From assembly GCA_000309865.1 (NCBI GenBank), contig AMGN01000054.1, positions 1-30,310 on the forward strand: a stretch of DNA of 30,310 nt. Direction: 5' to 3'. Origin of the DNA: Methanobacterium sp. Maddingley MBC34. GTDB lineage: Archaea > Methanobacteriota > Methanobacteria > Methanobacteriales > Methanobacteriaceae. The notes under the pieces were generated by a model. The model was not told the DNA's origin, searched no databases, and saw only the letters and a program-made list of their open reading frames with translations. How positions within the stretch are numbered: position 1 is the stretch's first letter; the number at the start of each line of letters is the position of its first letter. This document shows, in pieces, positions 20,794-30,310 of the stretch. The translations under genes were made by a program, and so were the position numbers.

Positions 20794-21165
20794 ATGAAGA
20801 TTATAACTGACAAAAAGAATGAATTGGAGATAGAAATCACAGGAGAAACCCACACACTCTGCAATGCTCTGCGAAGGGCCCTTATGGAAGATAAAGATGT
20901 GGAAGCCGCAGCATACGTGATAGAACACCCGATTATTGGAGAGCCAAAACTCTACTTAAGGGCTAAAAATCCTAAAAAATCCCTTAAAACTGCTGCTGAA
21001 ACTCTTAAATCAAGATGTGATGAGTTTAAAGAGCTTTTAGAATCTGATGGTAATGGAAAAACTAAAGGAAAGAAGGCTAAAAAACCAGCCAAAAAAGCAA
21101 CTGGAAAAACAGCCAAGAAAACCACTAAAAAAGCCACCAAAAAGACAACTAAAAAGAAAAAATGA
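20794..21165 (+). CDS. rpo11: RNA polymerase subunit Rpo11 (RpoL) with lysine-rich C-terminal tail
   Basis: Rpo11 forms with Rpo3 the alpha-like assembly platform of archaeal RNA polymerase. Residues 1-85 are a normal Rpo11: ELEIEITGETHTLCNALRRALMEDKDVEAAAYVIEHPIIGEPKLYLRAKNPKKSL, then an amphipathic helix. Family members usually end at about 90-95 aa. Here residues 89-123 add a tail of Lys, Thr, Ala, Gly and one Pro, with 19 Lys in 35 residues in KKA/KKT repeats, like the tails of histone H1. GAGGG five bases before the ATG is the ribosome binding site. The stop codon lies inside an A-run, and the tail-coding DNA overlaps an open frame that continues into DUF99. Confidence 0.93.
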   Translation: MKIITDKKNELEIEITGETHTLCNALRRALMEDKDVEAAAYVIEHPIIGEPKLYLRAKNPKKSLKTAAETLKSRCDEFKELLESDGNGKTKGKKAKKPAKKATGKTAKKTTKKATKKTTKKKK

Positions 21166-21784
21166 ACCCATACTGTTCCACAAAATCAAACAGTTCAGGA
21201 ACATCAAACCAGAGATAAGAATCTTGGGAGTGGATGATGCTCCATTTGTTCCCCACAGCAAGGAACAGGTCATGATAGTCGGAACTCTTTTCCGCGCAGG
21301 AAACTGGCTGGATGGAGTACTCCGCACCTATATCACAGTAGATGGCACAGATGCAACTACCTCTTTAATTGCGATGGTCAATGGCTCCCGACACCTGGAA
21401 CAACTGGGAGTTATGATGCTGGACGGCATAACCTTTGGTGGCTTTAACGTGGTTAACATCCGTAAAATCTTTCAGGAAACCGGAGTGCCAGTTATTGTTA
21501 TAATGCGCAAATATCCCGACTTACCCCGCATAAAAAAGGCTTTGAAAAATTTTCCTGACTGGGAAGAAAGGTGGAATCACATTATTGAAGCTGGGGATAT
21601 TTATAAAGTTCATAAAATCCATAATCATGAGCCCATCTACATGCAGTTATGTGGCATCACTGAGGAGGATGCCCGTGAGATCGTGACACTTTCTGCAACC
21701 CGAAGTGCAATACCAGAACCTATTCGGGTCGCACACATCATTGCAGCTGGTGTAACCACTGGAGAATCCAAAGGAAATGCTTAA
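21047..21784 (+). CDS. DUF99/UPF0215 protein (endonuclease dU family), start unresolved
   Basis: Residues from IKPEIRILGVDDAPF onward match the DUF99 family, which includes archaeal enzymes reported to cleave DNA at deoxyuridine: VMIVGTLFRAGNWLDGVL, TDATTSLIAMVNGSRHLEQLGVMMLDGITFGGFNVV, IFQETGVPVIVIMRKYPD and a tail AIPEPIRVAHIIAAGVTTGES. The start is a problem. The frame has no ATG, GTG or TTG between the rpo11 stop and the conserved core; the first is TTG at 21224, inside it. The nearest in-frame ATGs (21047, 21053) lie in the rpo11 tail, lack a binding site and would add about 40 Lys/Arg-rich residues. An ATG at 21162, overlapping the rpo11 stop, would be in frame with one extra base near 21167-21169. 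The coordinates give the longest open frame. Confidence 0.8.
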   Translation: MVMEKLKERRLKNQPKKQLEKQPRKPLKKPPKRQLKRKNEPILFHKIKQFRNIKPEIRILGVDDAPFVPHSKEQVMIVGTLFRAGNWLDGVLRTYITVDGTDATTSLIAMVNGSRHLEQLGVMMLDGITFGGFNVVNIRKIFQETGVPVIVIMRKYPDLPRIKKALKNFPDWEERWNHIIEAGDIYKVHKIHNHEPIYMQLCGITEEDAREIVTLSATRSAIPEPIRVAHIIAAGVTTGESKGNA

Positions 21785-21891
21785 ATAGTCAATGCAAAGG
21801 ATGGATTTGGAAAGGGCAGTAAAACATTTTTTCTTCGTGTAGATGGCGGGATAAGGTAGTTCCTGCTGGTTAATTTCCATTAATAAAGGGT

Positions 21892-22314
21892 GTGTACATT
21901 ATCAGAAGCTTTAAAAATCCAATCTTAACTGTTGATGCAGTAATAACTGATTTAGATGGGAGAATAATATTTATTAGGCGTAAAAATCCTCCTTATAAGG
22001 GTTCATGGGCATTTCCTGGTGGATTTGTCGAGTATGGTGAAACCGTTGAAGAAGCAGTTATAAGGGAAGTTAGGGAAGAAACAGGGGTAAAAATTAAAAT
22101 TCAAGAGTTATTAGGAGTTTATTCGGATCCTGGAAGAGATCCCAGGGGGCACATGATTACAGTGTGTTTTTTGGCAAATAAAACTGAAGGTGAACTTAAG
22201 GCAGATACAGATGCTGTTGAAGTTTCCTGTTTCACAGCGGATGAGGCGCTGCTGATGAATTTGGCCTTTGATCATCACAAAATTTTAAAGGATGCTTTAA
22301 AAAGAATACATTAA
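21892..22314 (+). CDS. Nudix hydrolase, ADP-ribose pyrophosphatase-like
   Basis: The 140-aa protein contains a full Nudix box, GGFVEYGETVEEAVIREVREETGV, with the REVREE metal-binding core, preceded by IIFIRRKNPPYKGSWAFPGG. Nudix enzymes cleave nucleoside diphosphates linked to another moiety; small archaeal members of this type act on ADP-ribose, which is the best guess here. The start is a GTG at 21892. AAAGGG immediately upstream is too close for it, so a start at the ATT codon two codons later cannot be excluded. It follows DUF99 by 107 bases. Confidence 0.88.
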   Translation: MYIIRSFKNPILTVDAVITDLDGRIIFIRRKNPPYKGSWAFPGGFVEYGETVEEAVIREVREETGVKIKIQELLGVYSDPGRDPRGHMITVCFLANKTEGELKADTDAVEVSCFTADEALLMNLAFDHHKILKDALKRIH

Positions 22315-22473
22315 AACTAAAGAAAAAAAATTAAAATACTAATCAAATCACTATATCATTATATCGATATCACTAAAATTACAATTAAACCAATATTATG
22401 TTGAAGATGATTATATCAATATTAAATCAATTCAAAATATTATAATATGCTAAATCTTATTAGGAGGATTTAA

Positions 22474-22788
22474 ATGGAATTTTGCCCTAAATGTGGAACA
22501 GTACTGTTCCCGAAAGGTGATTGTTTCGAATGTTCATGTGGTTACCAAAAAAAGATAACCAAGGAATCTCTAAGTGAGTATGAGATTTCTGAGAAAGTAG
22601 CACCAAAGGAAAATGTGATTGTAACTGGGGATGATGTTAAAACTCTACCCACTACCAAGGCACTATGCCCAAAATGCGGGAATCGACTGGCCTTCTGGTG
22701 GTTACAACAAACCAGAAGGGCTGATGAATCTGAAACCAGGTTTTTAAGATGTACTGAATGTGGGCAAACCTGGAGAGAGTACGATTAA
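22474..22788 (+). CDS. tfs: Transcription factor S (TFS), RNA polymerase transcript-cleavage factor
   Basis: TFS, the archaeal homologue of TFIIS, stimulates cleavage of backtracked RNA in RNA polymerase. The 104-aa protein has an N-terminal zinc ribbon (FCPKCGTVLFP and CSCGY) and a C-terminal one (LCPKCGNRLAFWW and RCTECGQTWREYD). The catalytic acidic pair Asp-Glu is present in RRADESETRFLRC. AGGAGGAT four bases before the ATG is a strong ribosome binding site, and an AT-rich stretch near 22435-22447 may be its TATA element. A membrane-protein gene follows 17 bases later. Confidence 0.95.
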   Translation: MEFCPKCGTVLFPKGDCFECSCGYQKKITKESLSEYEISEKVAPKENVIVTGDDVKTLPTTKALCPKCGNRLAFWWLQQTRRADESETRFLRCTECGQTWREYD

Positions 22789-22805
22789 ACTTCATTAGGT
22801 TGGAG

Positions 22806-25312
<2,507 letters not shown>

Positions 25313-25423
25313 ACATTGAAATATAAATAGCGTGATATAGAGTCAGGCTTTTTATAATAGTTCGAGGACTATTAATCAATTTTACGAGGTCATTGACTTA
25401 TTTTTACAGCCAACGAGGTGATT

Positions 25424-25707
<284 letters not shown>

Positions 25708-25715
25708 GTGAAAAA

Positions 25716-25892
<177 letters not shown>

Positions 25893-25900
25893 GTGTTTTA

Positions 25901-26676
<776 letters not shown>

Positions 26677-26680
<4 letters not shown>

Positions 26681-26847
26681 AGATGAAAATGAGGCGTTGC
26701 AGTTCCTGTAAGGAATACACCCTTAAAGACCACTGCCCGCATTGTGGGGGCGAACTGAAAGTAATATACCCTCCACGCTATTCTCCTGAGGACAAATACG
26801 GTAAATACAGAAGAACACTCAAGAAACAACTCAGTGAATCCTCTTAA
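26677..26847 (+). CDS. nop10: H/ACA RNP protein Nop10
   Basis: Nop10 is a small component of H/ACA ribonucleoproteins that guide pseudouridylation of rRNA with Cbf5, Gar1 and L7Ae. The 56-aa protein begins MKMKMRRCSSCKEYTLKDHCPHCGGELK, a zinc ribbon with CSSC and CPHC, followed by YPPRYSPEDKYGKYRRTLKKQL, the family's conserved tail. It overlaps aIF2-alpha by ATGA; the in-frame ATGs at 26683 and 26689 are alternative starts. The aIF2-alpha/nop10/PAC2 order is conserved in euryarchaea. Confidence 0.95.
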
Positions 26848-26879
26848 CAGATGTGATTAAAACAGGGATGATAAAATTT

Positions 26880-26970
26880 AATCCCTCATGATCAATCCCT
26901 CATGATCATCTTAGGATACATTATTTAATTCCATGAATTCTTAGGATACATACTGAGTTTCCATGAATTC
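26880..26970. repeat. Two adjacent tandem repeats upstream of the PAC2-family gene
   Basis: AATCCCTCATGATC is present twice without a gap (26880-26893, 26894-26907). A 30-bp unit then follows twice without a gap (26911-26940, 26941-26970). Each 30-bp copy begins TTAGGATACA and ends CCATGAATTC, with only 4 of 10 middle bases shared, so the ends are conserved and the middle is not. The block ends 36 bases before the PAC2-family start codon. Confidence 0.75.
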
Positions 26971-27006
26971 AAAGAATCATTTATTAATCATTTAGGAGTG
27001 TTTTAG

Positions 27007-27780
27007 ATGAATGAAACCTTCATAGAACTGATTAAAGAAGTGGATCTCAATGATCCCATATTTATTGAAGCCCTACCTGGTATAGGTCATGTGGGCAAAC
27101 TGGTTGCAGAGCACATCATACACGAACTAGGTGCGGAAAAATTCGCAGAACTTTACTCACCATCATTCCCCCCACAAGTCTTCGTAGATGAAGATGGACT
27201 AATAGAGCCCATGAAAAACGAGTTTTACTACCTAAAAAGACAGGGAGAAGATGAAAGAGACTTCATTTTCTTGGGAGGAAACACCCAGGGACTCAGTCCA
27301 GAAGGACAATACGAAATATGTGGACACATACTTGATTTCGTTGAAAAATATGGTGTTAAAGAGATATACACCCTGGGCGGTCTGGGAACAGGCCAACCCG
27401 TAGAAAAACCAAAGGTTTTTGGAGCAGCCACCAACAAAGAACTGGCTGAAATGCTCAAAGAACATGAAGTAACCTTAAGATCTGCTGATGGTGGAATAAT
27501 AGGTGCATCTGGTCTAATTTTGGGCTTAGGAATTTCTAAGGGTATGAATGGGGCCTGTTTAATGGGTGAAACACCAGGATACTTCATTGATGCTGATGCA
27601 TCCAAAGCAGTACTCACTGTTCTGCTGGAAATACTTAAAATAGAAGTAGATGTGGCAAAACTTGAAGAAAGGGCTGAAGAAACCAGAAAGATGATCAGTA
27701 AAGCTCAGCAGATGGAACGAGAAATGGCTGAAAGAATGAACCTCGCTCCTGGAGAAGAAGACCTACGATACATAGGTTAA
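27007..27780 (+). CDS. PAC2-family proteasome assembly chaperone
   Basis: Archaeal PAC2-family proteins (PbaA/PbaB types) are related to eukaryotic proteasome assembly chaperones. The 257-aa protein has EALPGIGHVGKLVAEHIIHELGAEKFAELYSPSFPPQVFVDEDG, FIFLGGNTQGLSPEGQYEICGHIL, TLGGLGTGQPVEKPKVFGAATN, IIGASGLILGLGISKGMNGACLMGETPGYF and a C-terminal charged helix (LEERAEETRKMISKAQQMEREM). AGGAGTG lies six bases before the ATG. It follows nop10 after a 159-bp spacer with tandem repeats, so it may have its own promoter. A paralogue lies at the right edge. Confidence 0.92.
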   Translation: MNETFIELIKEVDLNDPIFIEALPGIGHVGKLVAEHIIHELGAEKFAELYSPSFPPQVFVDEDGLIEPMKNEFYYLKRQGEDERDFIFLGGNTQGLSPEGQYEICGHILDFVEKYGVKEIYTLGGLGTGQPVEKPKVFGAATNKELAEMLKEHEVTLRSADGGIIGASGLILGLGISKGMNGACLMGETPGYFIDADASKAVLTVLLEILKIEVDVAKLEERAEETRKMISKAQQMEREMAERMNLAPGEEDLRYIG

Positions 27781-27796
27781 ATTCTGGAACTAATTA

Positions 27797-27840
27797 TTTT
27801 ATTTTTTTTTAATTTCATACATTTTTTTAACATATTTCTT
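27797..27840 (+). terminator. T-rich terminator after the PAC2-family gene
   Basis: A run of nine Ts (27802-27810) with another T4 just before it and a T7 near 27832-27838 begins about 17 bases after the stop. This is a typical archaeal oligo-T terminator and probably ends the long plus-strand block. Confidence 0.55.
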
Positions 27841-27887
27841 ATTCAGACTTATTTAGAAAAATCTTTTATTAAAAAGGGTGTAAAAAC

Positions 27888-29126
27888 ATGATCATTAGGG
27901 CTGATCTGCATATTCACGGCCGTTACTCTATGGCCACATCTAAAAACATGACTCCTGAGCTATTATCATCTCAAGGAAGTCTTAAAGGATTACATCTAGT
28001 TGCAACTGGTGATGCATTCCATCAGGGCTGGCTTAATATGATAGAAGAAGCTACTGAAGAAGCTACTGAAGGAATTTTCAGAATCAGAGAAAGTAGAAAA
28101 ATGCACAATGAATTTCTCCAGGAAAAAATTCCAGAGAGCCATTCAAAAAATCCAGAAACCCATCTAATTCTAACTGCTGAAGTGGAAGATTCAAAAAGAG
28201 TCCACCATCTCATCATACTCCCTTCATTGGAAGCAGCTTACCAGATGCGAAAAAAACTTAAGGGAAACCTGGATTCAGATGGAAGGCCCAGAGTACGTAT
28301 GAACGGCGCCGAAATACAAGAATTAGCCCTTAAAAACGGCTGTATAATGGGGCCTTCCCATGCATTCACACCATGGACCAGTATTTACAAAGAATATGAT
28401 AGTATAATGGACTGTTACACTGAAAAACCCGATTTTGTAGAGCTTGGACTCTCTGCAGACACGGACATGGCTGATCGTATCCAAGAATTACAGGATATAC
28501 CATTCCTCACTAACTCTGATGCTCATTCTCCCTGGCCCCACAGATTGGGACGTGAGTTTAATGAAATCAACGTTAAAAATTTGAGCTTCCCTGCACTGGC
28601 CAGTGCAATTGCTGATAAGAAGATCACAGCAAACTATGGTTTCGACCCTAGACTAGGTAAGTATCATCACACTGCCTGTACCAAATGTTACCAGCAGTTC
28701 CATCCTGAAGAAGCCATCAGGATGAACATGAAATGTCCCTGTGGTGGCACCATAAAAAAAGGTGTTGACTACCGGGTGGAAGAACTGGCCACCTGGGATG
28801 AACCACACCACCCCCAGCACAGGCCACCATATATTCACATCATGCCTCTGGCTGAAATCATAAGCCTCACCTACAGTAAAGGGGTCACCACCAAGTTCGT
28901 GCAAAAGATATGGCAGGAACTCATTCTAAAATTCGGTGATGAAATCTCGGTACTGATAGACGCTCCCCTGAACGAGCTGGTGGAAATCGATCCAGAACTG
29001 GCCCGTAGAATAAGAGCATTCAGAGATAAAACATTGCAAATAAAAGTAGGTGGCGGGGGAAAATACGGGGAATTAGTTTTCAATGAAGATAATTCCACAG
29101 ATTCCACTTTAGATTCGTTTTTATAA
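27888..29126 (+). CDS. endoQ: Endonuclease Q (PHP-domain DNA repair nuclease)
   Basis: EndoQ nicks DNA 5' to deaminated bases (uracil, hypoxanthine) and other lesions. The 412-aa protein starts with ADLHIHGRYS, whose His8 and His10 begin the PHP metal site; further ligands lie in ATGDAFH, LTAEVE, GPSHAFTPW and NSDAHSPWPHRLGRE. A zinc-finger module (CTKCYQQFHPEEA and KCPCGGTIKKG, about 263-285) and a C-terminal helical DNA-binding part (LARRIRAFR) follow, as in the TIGR00375/EndoQ family. AAGGGTG lies seven bases before the ATG. A small internal duplication (EEATEEATEG) is present. It lies after PCNA and GINS genes; archaeal EndoQ has been reported to work with PCNA. Confidence 0.9.
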   Translation: MIIRADLHIHGRYSMATSKNMTPELLSSQGSLKGLHLVATGDAFHQGWLNMIEEATEEATEGIFRIRESRKMHNEFLQEKIPESHSKNPETHLILTAEVEDSKRVHHLIILPSLEAAYQMRKKLKGNLDSDGRPRVRMNGAEIQELALKNGCIMGPSHAFTPWTSIYKEYDSIMDCYTEKPDFVELGLSADTDMADRIQELQDIPFLTNSDAHSPWPHRLGREFNEINVKNLSFPALASAIADKKITANYGFDPRLGKYHHTACTKCYQQFHPEEAIRMNMKCPCGGTIKKGVDYRVEELATWDEPHHPQHRPPYIHIMPLAEIISLTYSKGVTTKFVQKIWQELILKFGDEISVLIDAPLNELVEIDPELARRIRAFRDKTLQIKVGGGGKYGELVFNEDNSTDSTLDSFL

Positions 29127-29322
29127 AATATTTATTTTTTTAGTTCTTAGTATGTAGATTTAGCTTTCAGCTCTTTTTATGCATTAATGGAACCGGTTAA
29201 TTTTTGCCTTTGTAATATGTTATCCTATATTTATTTGGTATTGATCATAGCCCATTAACTATAGTCATGGAAAAAGTTTTTATAATCTAATGATTAATCC
29301 AATTCTGTAGATATGTAGTGTT

Positions 29323-29350
29323 AAATTGGGTTAACCAATTTTTATTATAT
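29323..29350 (+). promoter_or_regulatory. Palindrome adjoining TATA element upstream of a 35-aa ORF
   Basis: AAATTGG (29323-29329) and CCAATTT (29335-29341) form 7-bp arms around GTTAA. The right arm runs into TTTATTATAT (29341-29350), a TATA-like sequence about 50 bases before the ATG at 29401. This would give a leader of about 25-30 bases containing GAGGTG. The layout suggests an operator overlapping the promoter; no regulator is known. Confidence 0.4.
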
Positions 29351-29400
29351 TAATGCATAACTTACTTTAAAGATAAAAACAGAAATTTGAGGTGTTTATA

Positions 29401-29508
29401 ATGGGTATTGCTATGGACTATTCTTGGGTGATTTTAGGAACAATTATTGGTGGTTTTGTTTTAGTATCCGTGATGACACAGGTTTTAAACAGAAGTCCTG
29501 CAGAATAA
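29401..29508 (+). CDS. 35-aa single-pass membrane microprotein
   Basis: The frame MGIAMDYSWVILGTIIGG continues FVLVSVMTQVLNRSPAE and stops at TAA. Residues about 8-25 form one transmembrane helix with a TIIGGFVL stretch. GAGGTG is seven bases before the ATG, one of the best ribosome binding sites here, and a promoter with a palindrome lies upstream. It stands alone between endoQ and the tRNA genes. Its function is unknown; small single-helix proteins often act as membrane-complex subunits or regulators. I do not recognise a family. Confidence 0.6.
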   Translation: MGIAMDYSWVILGTIIGGFVLVSVMTQVLNRSPAE

Positions 29509-29745
29509 TAGTTTCTTTGATATTTAAATTATTAATCTTTTTTCTCTCTATTTTTTTTATACTATATCTCCACTATTCTGCGAATATAATCATGATTCCC
29601 ATTTTCTATAAAATTAAGGCTGTTTGATTCAATGAATAACTGAAAGAGAATAGCTGAAAGAGATTAATTGGATTAAATTGAAATAATTAGGAAGAATAAG
29701 TCTATTAAATAGGAAAAGGAGATATAAATAAATTATTATAAATTA

Positions 29746-29822
<77 letters not shown>

Positions 29823-29926
29823 ATGTTTATTATTTATCAAATTCAATTTAATTATTTTTTATATCTATTTTACAGAACTTTTACAATATCCTACCTGTTT
29901 TTGGTATTCTATTAAAAAAGGGTACG

Positions 29927-30012
<86 letters not shown>

Positions 30013-30014
30013 AT

Positions 30015-30310
30015 TTAACTGTATGCAGGTGATTCTCCTTCGCCCTGAACCGCTTGAGCCAGCTCTTTAAGTCTTGACTCTATTTCTTCAGCTTCTTTCA
30101 AAAGTGGCTCGGAGTTAACCTCTATGTTCAACATCCTATTTAAAACATCCACCACACTGGCAGCTGCACGGGGATCAGGATACTGATTTAATACCTCTGC
30201 AAACAGACATGAAGCGGGAATATCACGGGTCATGGTACGGGTTAATAGGGTTCCTGATAGTCCGTTTATATTTCCAAATGGGAGTATGGGAAGATCAAGG
30301 TCTCCTAATC
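30015..30310 (-). CDS. PAC2-family protein, second paralogue (C-terminal part, cut by window edge)
   Basis: The frame is open to the right edge and encodes at least 97 residues. Read inward, it gives LPILPFGNINGLSGTLLTRT, then MTRDIPASCLFAEVLNQYPDPRAAASVVDVLNRML and a charged C-terminal helix (EAEEIESRLKELAQAVQ). The GxINGLSGTLLTR...DIPA pattern is characteristic of the PAC2 family. The Met at 30233 is therefore internal and not the start. Together with the gene at 27007 it makes two PAC2-family genes within 3 kb. Its stop lies nine bases before tRNA-Arg(TCT) on the same strand, so read-through transcription is likely. Confidence 0.85.
   Translation of the reverse strand, partial: LGDLDLPILPFGNINGLSGTLLTRTMTRDIPASCLFAEVLNQYPDPRAAASVVDVLNRMLNIEVNSEPLLKEAEEIESRLKELAQAVQGEGESPAYS

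Noticed and set aside
21785..21845. A 16-aa frame between DUF99 and the Nudix gene
   Set aside because: There is no ribosome binding site and it is too short to tell from chance.

Overview
The window is chromosomal DNA of a methanogenic archaeon, most likely a mesophilic member of Methanobacteriales (Methanobacterium-like). The evidence is a methanogenesis-marker gene at the left edge, a Ni-sirohydrochlorin chelatase for coenzyme F430, archaeal transcription, translation and replication proteins throughout, AT-rich spacers, GGAGGTGA-type ribosome binding sites, and a gene order typical of this group. I see no insertion sequence, prophage, CRISPR array or rRNA.

Layout. 1-5500: the C-terminal part of a probable methanogenesis marker 11 gene, a membrane glycosyltransferase with a large external domain, a two-domain PurE, an overlooked 45-aa membrane microprotein and a UbiD-type decarboxylase. 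5538-8524 (minus): an operon of an OB-fold/zinc-ribbon protein, cfbA, thiL and an AmmeMemoRadiSam radical SAM enzyme. 8871-10959 (plus): two exported, Cys-rich, sequon-rich, pilin-like proteins of unknown function. 10995-17231 (minus): an information-processing block of srp54, pus10, eL21, rpo4, DUF655, ksgA, a CMD-family protein and a HemK2-like methyltransferase. 17792-19558 (plus): hpt and dph2. 20223-27780 (plus): a long block of csl4, rpo11, DUF99, Nudix, TFS, a membrane protein, PCNA, GINS, eL42, eS27, aIF2-alpha, nop10 and a PAC2-family chaperone. 27888-30310: endonuclease Q, a 35-aa membrane microprotein, two minus-strand tRNA-Arg genes, and a second PAC2-family gene cut by the right edge.

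How the genes fit together. The right half links RNA polymerase subunits, a transcript-cleavage factor, the sliding clamp, a GINS subunit, ribosomal proteins, an initiation factor and an RNP protein. Two families tied to deaminated-base repair (DUF99 and EndoQ) flank PCNA. The most unusual points are: a histone-H1-like lysine tail on Rpo11, whose gene overlaps a DUF99 gene lacking a normal start; a PurE whose second domain has lost the catalytic His; the paired sequon-rich surface proteins; the external domain of the glycosyltransferase, which carries a repeated AbrB-like motif; and two small membrane proteins.
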